From contig JACVCD010000006.1 in assembly GCA_016742275.1 (NCBI GenBank), forward strand, positions 62,001 to 126,000: a DNA stretch of 64,000 nucleotides. The letters are read 5' to 3'. Of this stretch, positions 54,774 to 63,346 are shown piece after piece. The notes below the pieces were generated by a model. That model was not told the DNA's origin. It saw only the letters and a list, made by a program, of their open reading frames with translations, and made no database searches. This DNA comes from Gemmatimonadaceae bacterium (GTDB lineage Bacteria > Gemmatimonadota > Gemmatimonadetes > Gemmatimonadales > Gemmatimonadaceae). Each line of letters begins with the position of its first letter. Position 1 is the first letter of the stretch. The position numbers were made by a program, and so were the translations under genes.

Positions 54774-54864
54774 CACGCGGGGAAAAGGAGGGCGCAGAGT
54801 CGCAGGGGATGATGTTTCTCTCTGCGACTCTGCGCCCTCTCCTTCTCTGCGTGAGCGGTTAAAC
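54774..54864. repeat. Intergenic hairpin element, copy C
   Basis: Arms CACGCGGGGAAAAGGAGGGCGCAGAGTCGCAGGG (from 54774) and CTCTGCGACTCTGCGCCCTCTCCTTCTCTGCGTG (to ~54853), ending GCGGTTAAACC. The outermost left segment of the element is missing. It separates the convergent lipoprotein and symporter genes, ending 5 bp before the reverse gene's TAA. Confidence 0.75.
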
Positions 54865-54869
54865 CAATC

Positions 54870-56543
54870 TTACGACGCCCGGGTTTCAGCCACCTCGCGC
54901 CCCTCTCCCTCACTCAACACCAACCCCACCACAAACACCACCACCGCCCCAATTACGTTGTGCCAGAGGAAGCTCACCTCCGGCGCTCCAAATGAGACGG
55001 CTGCCACAGCGCCCATGCCGGCCAACATGCCCACGAAGGCTCCAAGCGCCCGAGCACGCTTCACCATGGCCAGCAGGAACACACCGAGAATCGACCCATA
55101 GAAGAACGAACCAAACCGGTTCACGACTTCAATGAGTGAGCCCAGTGTGGCCGCGTACGTCGCCACCACCATCGCAAACACACCCCAGAGTGCCGTGGCC
55201 AGCTTGCCAGCCGTCAGCAGGTGCGCGTCATCCGCATTGGGTTTGTACCACCGCTGATAGAAGTCCACGACGCTCGCGGTGGCCAACGAATTCAGCTCGG
55301 CGGCAATGCTCGACATCGCGGCGGCCAGCACGGCGGCGAGGAACACACCGGCGAATCCGAGTGGCAGGTGATCAAGTACCAACCGCGGAATGATGTAGTT
55401 CACATCACGCGAATTCTCGCCCGTGGCTGCAGCGGCGGCGGCCAGCGCGTCTTTGCGCACGGCGTTCACCTGCCCATCAAACTCGTTGAACGCAGCCAGT
55501 GGGGCCGATCCTTCCACCGTTGACGCATCGCGCGCCGCCTGCTGACGCCCGGCCAATGCCGCTGCGTAGCGCGATTCGAGTGCCGCATATGCCGCCGGTT
55601 CACGCGTGCGCAGCGCTTCGTCGTGGCGCGGATTGTACAGCATGGGGGCTGGCGCGAAGGTGTAGAACAGGAACACCAGCACACCAATGAGGAGGATGAG
55701 CGCCTGCAGGGGGATCTTCCAATACGCACTCATGAGCAGCGACTCGCGCGCCTCGTTCACCGAACGTGCGGCGAGATACCGCTGCACCTGACTCTGGTCG
55801 GTCCCGAAGTACGACAGCATGAGAAACGTGCCGCCGAGAATGCCGGACCAGAATGTGTAAGTCTCCGTCAGTGAGAAGGAGAAGTCGAACACCCGGAGAC
55901 GCCCCGTGCTCCCGGCCACACGCAATGCATCGTCCAGCGGAACCGGAAGGCGCATGACCAGCACGACCACAATTGCAAACAACGCGAACACAATGATGAC
56001 CATCTGCTTCACATCGGCCCACGCCACCGCTTCCACACCGCCAAGCACCGTATAAAGAATCGTCGGCACACCCATCAGGATCACGCACCACGTCAGATCC
56101 CAGCCGAAAATCGCCGACAACACCACACTCGGCGCCGCGATGATGGTGCCGGCTGACATACCGCGGGAGAGCAGAAACAGCAGGCTGGTGAGTGAGCGCG
56201 TTTTTGCGTCGAAGCGTCGTTCGAGGTATTCGTACGCGGTGTAGACCTTGGCGCCATGCAGGAACGGCACCAGTGTCACTCCGAGAATGACCATCGCAAT
56301 GGGCAGACCGAAGTAGAACTGGATGAACCGCATGCCGTCGGTGGCACCCTGACCAGTCGTACCGATGAGCGTGATAGCCGACAGCTGCGTGGCCATGACG
56401 CTGAGACCCACGGCCCACCAGGGCAGACTGCGTCCGGCGAGGAAATACCCTTCGATATTCTTGGAGCCGCGGGTTCGCCGCAGGCCATCCAACACCACCA
56501 CGGCCAGGTAGACGGCCACGATCACCCAATTGATCCAATGCAT
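54870..56543 (-). CDS. Sodium:solute symporter (SSS family)
   Basis: 557 residues with about 13-14 hydrophobic helices. Family markers are GYFLAGRSLPWWAVGLSVMATQLSAITLIGTTGQ at the N-terminus, LLSRGMSAGTIIAAPSVVLSAIFGWDL, the GGTFLMLSYFGTDQSQVQRYL stretch typical of SSS transporters, and FAGVFLAAVLAAAMSSIAAELNSLAT forming the late sodium site. A soluble insertion of about 90 residues follows helix 8 (YAALESRYAAALAGRQQAARD). It imports an organic solute with Na+; the substrate is not evident. Preceded 10 bp upstream by the tiny membrane protein at 56554. Confidence 0.88.
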   Translation of the reverse strand: MHWINWVIVAVYLAVVVLDGLRRTRGSKNIEGYFLAGRSLPWWAVGLSVMATQLSAITLIGTTGQGATDGMRFIQFYFGLPIAMVILGVTLVPFLHGAKVYTAYEYLERRFDAKTRSLTSLLFLLSRGMSAGTIIAAPSVVLSAIFGWDLTWCVILMGVPTILYTVLGGVEAVAWADVKQMVIIVFALFAIVVVLVMRLPVPLDDALRVAGSTGRLRVFDFSFSLTETYTFWSGILGGTFLMLSYFGTDQSQVQRYLAARSVNEARESLLMSAYWKIPLQALILLIGVLVFLFYTFAPAPMLYNPRHDEALRTREPAAYAALESRYAAALAGRQQAARDASTVEGSAPLAAFNEFDGQVNAVRKDALAAAAAATGENSRDVNYIIPRLVLDHLPLGFAGVFLAAVLAAAMSSIAAELNSLATASVVDFYQRWYKPNADDAHLLTAGKLATALWGVFAMVVATYAATLGSLIEVVNRFGSFFYGSILGVFLLAMVKRARALGAFVGMLAGMGAVAAVSFGAPEVSFLWHNVIGAVVVFVVGLVLSEGEGREVAETRAS

Positions 56544-56553
56544 GGGATACCGA

Positions 56554-56649
56554 TCAGGTGGTGTAGTGTGACTGGAGCAGCCACAGCAGGAGCAGCGTCA
56601 CCAGCTGAACGGCCAGAACGCGCATCAGGGTCGTTTGAAAGCGTGACAT
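56554..56649 (-). CDS. 31-residue single-pass membrane protein, probable symporter accessory peptide
   Basis: A short frame below usual gene-caller limits. It starts at the ATG at 56649 and reads MSRFQTTLMRVLAVQLVTLL, then LLWLLQSHYTT. There is a charged N-terminus, one clear membrane helix (about residues 9-26) and a short polar tail. It ends 10 bp before the symporter start, the spacing of an operon partner. Small membrane peptides are known next to SSS symporters in other bacteria, which supports this as a real gene. No clear ribosome site precedes it, so it may be leaderless. Confidence 0.55.
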   Translation of the reverse strand: MSRFQTTLMRVLAVQLVTLLLLWLLQSHYTT

Positions 56650-56844
56650 GTCAATAAGTTACTGTGTGTTATGCAGAGACGGGCTGGTTTATGGTGTACG
56701 ATGAGCGGTGCATTCGGGCTTCCGCGAAGGCGGTTGCTCGGGAAATTCGACAGCTGAGGTCGGTGACGCTACATTGGCGCGCGCCCGCCCACTCCTTCCT
56801 GGTCGCGGCATCTCCGGACCGGTGACGCGGTAAATCGAGAGACG

Positions 56845-58827
56845 ATGACTCCACAATCCATGGCGTGGCTCGACGCAGTGCCGATGGCGGCCCTGCTGTG
56901 TGGTCGCAACGGCCAGGCGCGAGCAATCAACGCGGCTGGGCGGAGTCTTTTCCTGTACGACGCTAAAGCGCCCCTGAACACCCAGCATTGGCGGGTCCTG
57001 TTGCATCCCTTTGGGGACGCGGTGCAGGAGGCGTGTACCAAAGCGGCGGCCGGTATCGCAGTCCCTGACGACATTGTGGTGTCATCTGGCAATGAACGCA
57101 TCGTGTCATGTCGGGTGGTGTCCTTCGATGACGTGGTGCTGGTGACTGCGACTGATGTCACGGTCACACAGGCCTTCGTGGCCCGGATGGCGCAGATGCA
57201 CGGGGAATTCGAGGCGCTTTTCGATGCCGTTCCCTCGGCAACATACCTCGTGGCGCTTGATGGTCAGGTGACACGGTGCAATGCGGCCGCGCAGCGGGAT
57301 CTGGATTCCGTGCTGCCCGCCGATCGTCCGTCTTCGATCACGCTTCGGCTGCTTTGGGAGCACGATGCGCCGTACGATCCCGTGTTGCATCGTCCGGTGG
57401 AGCTGATCGAGTCGCCGGCCATGCGGGCACTGGGTGGTGTACTGGTGGAGGGGCAGCGTCTCGAAATACGTCGACCGGATGGACGCCGCACGATCGAAGC
57501 CCACGCCACTCCCATCCGTGATGCGCAGGGTCGTGTGACTGGTGCGGTGCTGGTCCACTGTGACATGACCAAGGAAGGGCGTCTCGAGCAGATGGCCGAG
57601 GCGCACGCTGGGGAGAATGCGGCGTTGCATGCGCGAATGGCCAGCACGCGTGACTCCATCGAACAGTTGGTGGAAGAACGATCGCGTGCCCTGTTGGCGT
57701 CGCAGGAAGAGCAGGTGCGTGAGCGGCGTCTGTCTGCCGTGGGGCAACTGGCGGCCGGAGTCATGCATGATGTGAACAACGCGCTCAACCCCATCATGGC
57801 GGCCGCCTATCTGTTGCGGCATCACGCCGAGTCGCCGGACGCGGTGCGCGACTACGCAGACCGTATTCGCAAGGCGGCCGAGATCGGCGCCGCGACCGCG
57901 TCACGTGTAGGACGTTTCATTCGCCAGGAGCCGGTGCATGCCGGTGGTGACGAGGTCATCGATCTGTCGGCATTGGCCGATGAGGTGGTCGATCTCACCG
58001 AACCCATGCGTCTGCAGCGTTCGAGCGAGACGCATGAGGTGCGCGTGGAGCGTCAGTTTGCCGATGGCGTGCGCATGCGTGGTCTGCCGGGGGAAATCCG
58101 CGAGGCGCTGCTCAACCTCGTGCAGAACGCGATCGATGCCATGCCGGATGGCGGAACGCTGACTTTGCGCACGGGCTTTGATGGCGGCGACGTCTGCATC
58201 GCGGTACGTGACACCGGCGTGGGCATGAGTGCCGATGTGCGCGAGCGGGCCTTCGATCCATTCTTCAGTACGAAGGGATCGAAAGGCACGGGGCTGGGTC
58301 TCGCTGAAGTGTATGGCATTGCCCGTCGACATCGGGGTACGGCGGCTATCTCGTCGGTTCCCGGTCGTGGCACGGAAGTCCTCCTGCGCTTTCCGCGAGG
58401 CGAGGACGAGACCCGTGTCGTGGCCGCGCCGGTGGAGGTCGTGGTGACACCTCGCCGTATTCTGGTGGTCGAGGACCATGACGACGGGAGGGAGTTCCTG
58501 CGGCGCATTCTCGAGGGAGACGGGCACACAGTCGCCGTGGCGGCGAGTGTGGCGGAAGGGCGTGATCAACTGGAGAATGCGACTGAACCGTTCGATTTGT
58601 TGTTGACCGACGTCGGCCTGCCTGATGGCAGTGGCTGGGCGCTGGTCAAGGAAGCACGGCACTTATTTCCCGGTCTCAGGGTCGGGGTCATTACTGGGTG
58701 GGAGCCTCAAGTGGGGACCACCGAGGCACAGGATGCAGAATTCGTCCTGCGCAAACCGTTGCGAGCAGCGGAACTGAAAGCGCACATTGCGGGGAGCCCG
58801 CGCCCCGTTACAACCACCGAGACATAA
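56845..58827 (+). CDS. Hybrid histidine kinase (PAS - HisKA - HATPase - receiver)
   Basis: 660 residues, no membrane helix. Two PAS-like domains (about 1-105 and 110-240; FEALFDAVPSATYLVALDGQVTRCN), a short coiled coil, and a HisKA of the NtrB-like type with acceptor His 308 in AAGVMHDVNNALNPIMAAAYLLR. HATPase boxes are LVQNAIDAMPDGG, DTGVGMSADVRERAFDPFFSTKG and GTGLGLAEVYG. A C-terminal receiver (RRILVVEDHDDGREFLRRIL, phospho-Asp near 588 in LLLTDVGLPDGSG, Lys in VLRKPLR) completes a phosphorelay. The ANTAR regulator gene follows after 3 bp, making it the obvious output. Confidence 0.9.
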   Translation: MTPQSMAWLDAVPMAALLCGRNGQARAINAAGRSLFLYDAKAPLNTQHWRVLLHPFGDAVQEACTKAAAGIAVPDDIVVSSGNERIVSCRVVSFDDVVLVTATDVTVTQAFVARMAQMHGEFEALFDAVPSATYLVALDGQVTRCNAAAQRDLDSVLPADRPSSITLRLLWEHDAPYDPVLHRPVELIESPAMRALGGVLVEGQRLEIRRPDGRRTIEAHATPIRDAQGRVTGAVLVHCDMTKEGRLEQMAEAHAGENAALHARMASTRDSIEQLVEERSRALLASQEEQVRERRLSAVGQLAAGVMHDVNNALNPIMAAAYLLRHHAESPDAVRDYADRIRKAAEIGAATASRVGRFIRQEPVHAGGDEVIDLSALADEVVDLTEPMRLQRSSETHEVRVERQFADGVRMRGLPGEIREALLNLVQNAIDAMPDGGTLTLRTGFDGGDVCIAVRDTGVGMSADVRERAFDPFFSTKGSKGTGLGLAEVYGIARRHRGTAAISSVPGRGTEVLLRFPRGEDETRVVAAPVEVVVTPRRILVVEDHDDGREFLRRILEGDGHTVAVAASVAEGRDQLENATEPFDLLLTDVGLPDGSGWALVKEARHLFPGLRVGVITGWEPQVGTTEAQDAEFVLRKPLRAAELKAHIAGSPRPVTTTET

Positions 58828-58830
58828 CTC

Positions 58831-59433
58831 ATGTCGGATTTGCCCACGACCATCCGTGTGTTGGTTGCTGAAGACAATGCACTGGAACGCTCCACGCTCG
58901 TCGATTTGCTGGGGGTTCTCGGGCACATGGTCGTTGCCGAGGTGGACAGCGGAACCGCTGCCATCGAAAAGGCACAGCAGTTCACGCCGGATGCGGTGCT
59001 GCTCGACATGCATATGCCGGGAGCCAGTGGTGTGCAGGCGGCGGAAGAGATTGCGAGTGCGTTGCCTGGCACGGCGGTGGTGCTCATCACCGGCGATCTG
59101 TCGCTGACGTTGTCCACGGCTGATGTATTGCGCAGCACGGCCGTGGCGTTGTTGCCCAAGCCCACGCCACCGACCACGCTCGATGCTACGCTGCGCATGG
59201 CGGTCACGCGCGCGCGCGAACTCATCGAAGCCAAGCGGGAGGCCGCCGAGGCCAAGCAGCAGCTCGAGGCGCGAAAGCTGATCGAGCGCGCAAAGGGCAT
59301 TCTGATGCGTCGCACCGGAAGCAGCGAGCAGGAGGCCTATCGCATCATGCAGCGCAGTAGCCAGGATCGGAGTGTGCGCATGGTGGATATTGCGAAGGCG
59401 GTGATCGATAGCGAGCCGGGGATGAAAGTGTAG
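58831..59433 (+). CDS. Response regulator with ANTAR RNA-binding domain
   Basis: 200 residues. Receiver domain with DN acidic pair (AEDNALERS), phospho-Asp 59 in VLLDMHMPGASG, Thr in LITGD and Lys in LLPKPT. A coiled linker (ELIEAKREAAEAKQQLEARK) is followed by an ANTAR domain (LIERAKGILMRRTGSSEQEAYRIMQRSSQDRSVRMVDIAKAVI), which binds paired RNA hairpins and prevents transcription termination when the regulator is phosphorylated and dimeric. Co-transcribed with the hybrid kinase; probable target transcripts are not visible within the window. Confidence 0.9.
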   Translation: MSDLPTTIRVLVAEDNALERSTLVDLLGVLGHMVVAEVDSGTAAIEKAQQFTPDAVLLDMHMPGASGVQAAEEIASALPGTAVVLITGDLSLTLSTADVLRSTAVALLPKPTPPTTLDATLRMAVTRARELIEAKREAAEAKQQLEARKLIERAKGILMRRTGSSEQEAYRIMQRSSQDRSVRMVDIAKAVIDSEPGMKV

Positions 59434-59461
59434 GCCCAGGCTTCGGTTCGAGCCCTGACAC

Positions 59462-59622
59462 CGTAAACTGCCCACGCAGAGAACGACTAGAGTAACGCAG
59501 AGCCGCAGAGAAAAACAAAAGGAGCGACTGATGTCCGATAACAGGGACTTCAGTCGCTCTTTCTTGCGTGCCTACTCTGCGTCCTCAGTGCCTCTATTTC
59601 TCTGCGTGATCAGTTGAACCAA
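59462..59622. repeat. Intergenic hairpin element, copy D (nested form)
   Basis: The longest copy. Outer arms AAACTGCCCACGCAGAG...ACGCAGAGCCGCAGAGAAAAA (59465-59515) and CTCTGCGTCCTC...TTCTCTGCGTGATCAGTT (59575-59616). Inside is a separate perfect stem, AGCGACTGA with TCAGTCGCT (59523-59531 and 59551-59559), absent from the other copies. It fills the gap after the ANTAR gene and before the convergent M20 peptidase. Confidence 0.75.
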
Positions 59623-59641
59623 GCTTGCCGAAACACCTGTC

Positions 59642-61090
59642 TCAACTGACCGGCCCCGCCCCCGGCCCCGCCACCTGCTTCACCAACTCGTACAGAAACG
59701 CGAGCCCATCATAGAATGACTTGACCCGCAGCTTCTCGTTGCGGCCATGTGCGTTTGTCTCGCCGGGCGCCGAGAAAATGCCGCTCACGCCGAACGTCGG
59801 GATGCCTGCGTTCCGCAGACGATAGCCGTCAGTGGCGCCGGTGCTCATCGTCGGGATCACTGGAATGTCTCCGAACATGCGACGCGTGAGTTGCTCCGTG
59901 GCTCGCAACAACTGCGGATGCACGGGCCCTGGCGCTCCGTCCGTGCGATCTGCACGCGCACCAGTAATAACCACCGCCGTGTCATTCACGACACGCTCAA
60001 GCACGGCCTTGACCTGCGACGCCTTGCTTGTGGGCGCGATACGGCAATTCACATTGGCCGTGGCCGTCTGCGGTAACGCGTTCGGTGCGTGTCCGCCGCC
60101 GAGCATCGTGGCCACGCAGGTTGTGCGCAGCATGCTCGCATAGCGCGGGTCGGTGGAGAGCACACGCGCGGCTGCCGTATCACGTGGGTTGGCCACGATG
60201 GCGCGCATTGCTGCCGCCAACGATGGCATCTCCACCTTGGCCGTCTGTTCGAAGAAGGGGCGCGTGATGTCGTTGAGTTCCACCGGGAACGTGAACTGCT
60301 GCACCTTGCTCAGCGCGCTCGCCAATGAATAGATGGCGTTGTCCTTTCGTGGCACACTCGAATGTCCACCCGTATTGCGCACGGTGAAGGTGAAATCCTC
60401 ATACACCTTCTCGGCCGCCTGAATGGAATGAAAGAGCGGCTTGTCATCGAGCAGCGTACCGCCGCCACCCTCGTTGATGGCGTACTCCGCGTCGATGAGC
60501 GCGCGCTTGTTGGCAATCAGCCAGCTTACGCCGTTCTGGCTGCCACCTTCTTCGTCGGCCGTGAGCGCGAGAATGAGATCACGCTCAGGTACCCAGCCTT
60601 CCTTCTTGTAGCGCAGCAGATTGGCCACGAACATGGCCGACATTGACTTGTCATCCGACACGCCGCGGCCGAAGAACCAGCCATCCTCTTCGACCAACTG
60701 AAACGGATCACGCGGCCAGTCGGCGCGCAGTGCCTGTACGACATCGAGGTGGGCGAGTAGCAGGATCGGCTTGCCATTGCCCTTACCGCGGTAGCGCACC
60801 ACGAGATTCTGCTTGGTTGGCGCGTTGGCTGGCCCGGCCAGCTGCACATCGGCCTCCGGGAAACCGGCCGCACGGAAGCGGGCGGCCATAGCCTGCGCGG
60901 CTTTGGTGACCGAGCCAATGGAGTCGTCGACGGTATTGATCTCGACCAACTCCTTATAGATCGCGCGCGCGGCCACCTGATCCGATGTGAGAGACGTCGG
61001 TGCACCGGGAGCTTTGGCGCCGGGCAGCTGAGCGTCGACACGCGTCGCCACACACAGCGTCAACGCGAACAAGGAATAGCGGAACGACAT
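59642..61090 (-). CDS. Secreted M20/M25/M40 family zinc peptidase
   Basis: 482 residues from the ATG at 61090 (the frame to 61138 adds a poor leader). Signal peptide SLFALTLCVATRVDAQ. Zinc-site motifs of the M20 family are present: LLLAHLDVVQALRADWPRDPF (HxD), GRGVSDDKSMSAMFVANLL (bridging Asp), ALTADEEGGSQNGVSWLI (the EE pair) and a late His in NAHGRNEKLR. A dimerisation domain lies between (FTVRNTGGHSSVPRKDNAIYSLASAL). These enzymes cleave dipeptides or acyl-amino acids in the periplasm. It lies downstream of the TonB receptor, across a hairpin at 61135-61170. Confidence 0.87.
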   Translation of the reverse strand: MSFRYSLFALTLCVATRVDAQLPGAKAPGAPTSLTSDQVAARAIYKELVEINTVDDSIGSVTKAAQAMAARFRAAGFPEADVQLAGPANAPTKQNLVVRYRGKGNGKPILLLAHLDVVQALRADWPRDPFQLVEEDGWFFGRGVSDDKSMSAMFVANLLRYKKEGWVPERDLILALTADEEGGSQNGVSWLIANKRALIDAEYAINEGGGGTLLDDKPLFHSIQAAEKVYEDFTFTVRNTGGHSSVPRKDNAIYSLASALSKVQQFTFPVELNDITRPFFEQTAKVEMPSLAAAMRAIVANPRDTAAARVLSTDPRYASMLRTTCVATMLGGGHAPNALPQTATANVNCRIAPTSKASQVKAVLERVVNDTAVVITGARADRTDGAPGPVHPQLLRATEQLTRRMFGDIPVIPTMSTGATDGYRLRNAGIPTFGVSGIFSAPGETNAHGRNEKLRVKSFYDGLAFLYELVKQVAGPGAGPVS

Positions 61091-61134
61091 GACGGAACCC
61101 GGGAGAAAGGACCAATGCACCCGCGACCAATACA

Positions 61135-61170
61135 GCAACGACTCGAACCGTCGCCGGCCCGAGTCGTTGC
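61135..61170 (-). terminator. Perfect 11-bp stem-loop between the TonB receptor and M20 genes
   Basis: GCAACGACTCG (61135-61145) and CGAGTCGTTGC (61160-61170) form a perfect stem with a 14-base loop, 31 bp after the receptor's stop on the reverse strand. No U-run follows, so it may be an RNA processing or partial termination site rather than a full intrinsic terminator. Confidence 0.45.
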
Positions 61171-61201
61171 GAATATCACCCGTTCATGCGCACGGCGCGA
61201 G

Positions 61202-63346
61202 TCACTCCGGCGCCGTCATCCCCCACCAATTGCCGAGACTCACGCCGATGCGCAGCTGACGTGGCTCAACAGGATGAAAATGCACATCCTCGATGCCACC
61301 CTGCGGTTCGCCGCGAAGGCGGGAAGCATAGTAGTATTGCACATCACGCCCGCGGCCGCCCAGCAGGTTGAGCACACTGGCCGTGATGCGGGCATGGCGT
61401 ACGGGCACGCCAATACTGGCGTTGAGCAACGTGGTCGCGACGCCGCGCACGCTGTTGTCTTCAACAAGCGGGTGTGCACCGAAGTGGCGAAGGCGTAGCA
61501 CCGCCGTTGGTCCGTTCACGGCTGGTGTCCACTGCACACCGGCGGCAATCACCGATTCCAGTGCGCCAGGAACCGATTGTTCACCGCTCGGCTCGTCGAG
61601 ATAGCGCGCACGGGTGAACGACACATCACCGTCGAGCGCCAGCGAACGCAGCGAACGCAGCGGACGCCAGAAGTTGGCCATCGTGACGCCAGTGCGACTG
61701 CTGCGGCCTTGCGGTTCGGTGGTGCCGACATCGCCCACGAACAGCAGTTCGCTGTCGAGTCGCAGGGTCCATAGCGAGATCGTGGTGCGCAGATCCCGCG
61801 CGCCTGACAGTCGCGCACCGATTTCTCCGCCGCGTGAGCGCACCAGCGGATGCACTGCGTCGACCGAGTCTCCACTTACTGGGTCGATGCGAATGGTGGT
61901 GCCACGTGCGTCATTGCTGTGGAAGCCGAGTCCACCGCCAGCGTAGAGCTCGACCTGCCGCGCTGGACGGAACGCAACGGACACCTTGGGACTCGCCAGC
62001 GTAGCCGTGCGCACGCCGCCATTCTCCGGATGATCGCTCGCGACGTCGAAACGATAGCCGTCGCCGCGGACTCCGAGAGTGGTGCGCCACTTCGATGTCC
62101 ACTGCGTTTCGAGTGCGGTCCACAGACCGACACTGCCTTGCTTCACGAGATCTGCGCGCACCATCTCGCGATATTCGCGCGACTGCGTGCGTGCCAACGA
62201 CACATCCGCGTCATCCCACCGGCTCTGCAGGCCGTACCGCAGCTGATGCGTGATCGATTCCTGCGTCAGCAATCGCTGTTGTTCAACGTTCAGTCCAAAG
62301 ATCGCGCGACCGTCCTGCTGGCGGATCTGATCGCCTGATTCGGAATTGTCGAGGAAGTAGGTGAAGTTGGAGAACAGTTCGAAGTCGTATCGTACGGCAA
62401 ACGCTTCAATCTGTGTGCGCGTGGTGCCACGTACACGCGTGGCATCGAGTGAGAGGCTGGCGCGCGTGGTTAAGCCGCCGAGTGAGGGATCAACCTGACC
62501 AAAGCGAGCCAGGCTGCCCTCGGAGACGAGTCGCTCCGGAATCTGGTCGGATGCGCTCCACGTGTTGTGATAAGCCAGGCCAAGAACAGAAACGGACTGC
62601 TGATTGCCCTGCCAACTGTAGCGCGCCATGCCACTGCGCTTCGCCAGTTCCTGCGGCACTTGCCAGGGCCCGTCGTATCCCTTGGCTTCACCGCCCAACA
62701 GCAGGGTGTGTGCGCCACGCGTTGTACTTCCTGCCGCTACGGCGCGGCGAAAGCCCCACGCTCCACCTTCGATCTGGGCAATGGGGCGTGGCAATGCACG
62801 CACCAACTGCAACGTCGCGCCACCCGCACTGCCAAAGTCACCCAACTCGGCGTAGTACGGCCCGAGTGAGTAGTTCACATGATCGACCAACTCCGGAATG
62901 AGCAGGTTGAGATCGGTGTATCCCTGGCCGTGTGCGTGCGTCGGCAGGTTGAGCGGCATGGACTCGATTCGCGTCTGAAAATCGGTGCCGTGATCGAGAT
63001 TGAAGCCGCGCACGAACATCTGATTGGCTTTGCCGTCGCCACTGTGTTGCGTGAGGATCATGCCAGGGATGACCTCGAGCAGCTCACCTTCACGCAGCAA
63101 CGGGCGCTGTCGCATGTCGGCGCGGCCGACGCGACCCTGTGCGGCGCTGCTGGCTATACCGATCAAGTCATCACGACGACCGGTCACACGGACGGCGCGC
63201 AGTTGTGTGAGTGAGTCTCGCGATGTCGTGCGCTTGGCAGAATCAGCAGAAGTCTGTGTGGTCTGTTGCGCGGACAGTGAGTCCGGCAGGGTACTGGCCG
63301 CTGCGAGCAGGGTCGAGGCGAATGTGCGTCGCAGAAGGGATGTCAT
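61202..63346 (-). CDS. TonB-dependent outer-membrane receptor linked to hypE
   Basis: 714 residues from the ATG at 63346, which overlaps the hypE stop as TGATG; a TTG six bases upstream is less likely. Signal peptide ends SLSAQQ. Plug: QLRAVRVTGRRDDLIGIASSAAQGRVG, then LREGELLEVIPGMILTQHSGDGKANQMFVRGFNLDHGTDFQTRI and HAHGQGYTDLNLLIPEL, rich in histidines. The barrel continues to the end. Its coupling to a hydrogenase-maturation gene suggests uptake of a nickel chelate or another hydrogenase-related nutrient; this is inference from position. Related receptors also transport other metals or organics. Confidence 0.78.
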   Translation of the reverse strand: MTSLLRRTFASTLLAAASTLPDSLSAQQTTQTSADSAKRTTSRDSLTQLRAVRVTGRRDDLIGIASSAAQGRVGRADMRQRPLLREGELLEVIPGMILTQHSGDGKANQMFVRGFNLDHGTDFQTRIESMPLNLPTHAHGQGYTDLNLLIPELVDHVNYSLGPYYAELGDFGSAGGATLQLVRALPRPIAQIEGGAWGFRRAVAAGSTTRGAHTLLLGGEAKGYDGPWQVPQELAKRSGMARYSWQGNQQSVSVLGLAYHNTWSASDQIPERLVSEGSLARFGQVDPSLGGLTTRASLSLDATRVRGTTRTQIEAFAVRYDFELFSNFTYFLDNSESGDQIRQQDGRAIFGLNVEQQRLLTQESITHQLRYGLQSRWDDADVSLARTQSREYREMVRADLVKQGSVGLWTALETQWTSKWRTTLGVRGDGYRFDVASDHPENGGVRTATLASPKVSVAFRPARQVELYAGGGLGFHSNDARGTTIRIDPVSGDSVDAVHPLVRSRGGEIGARLSGARDLRTTISLWTLRLDSELLFVGDVGTTEPQGRSSRTGVTMANFWRPLRSLRSLALDGDVSFTRARYLDEPSGEQSVPGALESVIAAGVQWTPAVNGPTAVLRLRHFGAHPLVEDNSVRGVATTLLNASIGVPVRHARITASVLNLLGGRGRDVQYYYASRLRGEPQGGIEDVHFHPVEPRQLRIGVSLGNWWGMTAPE

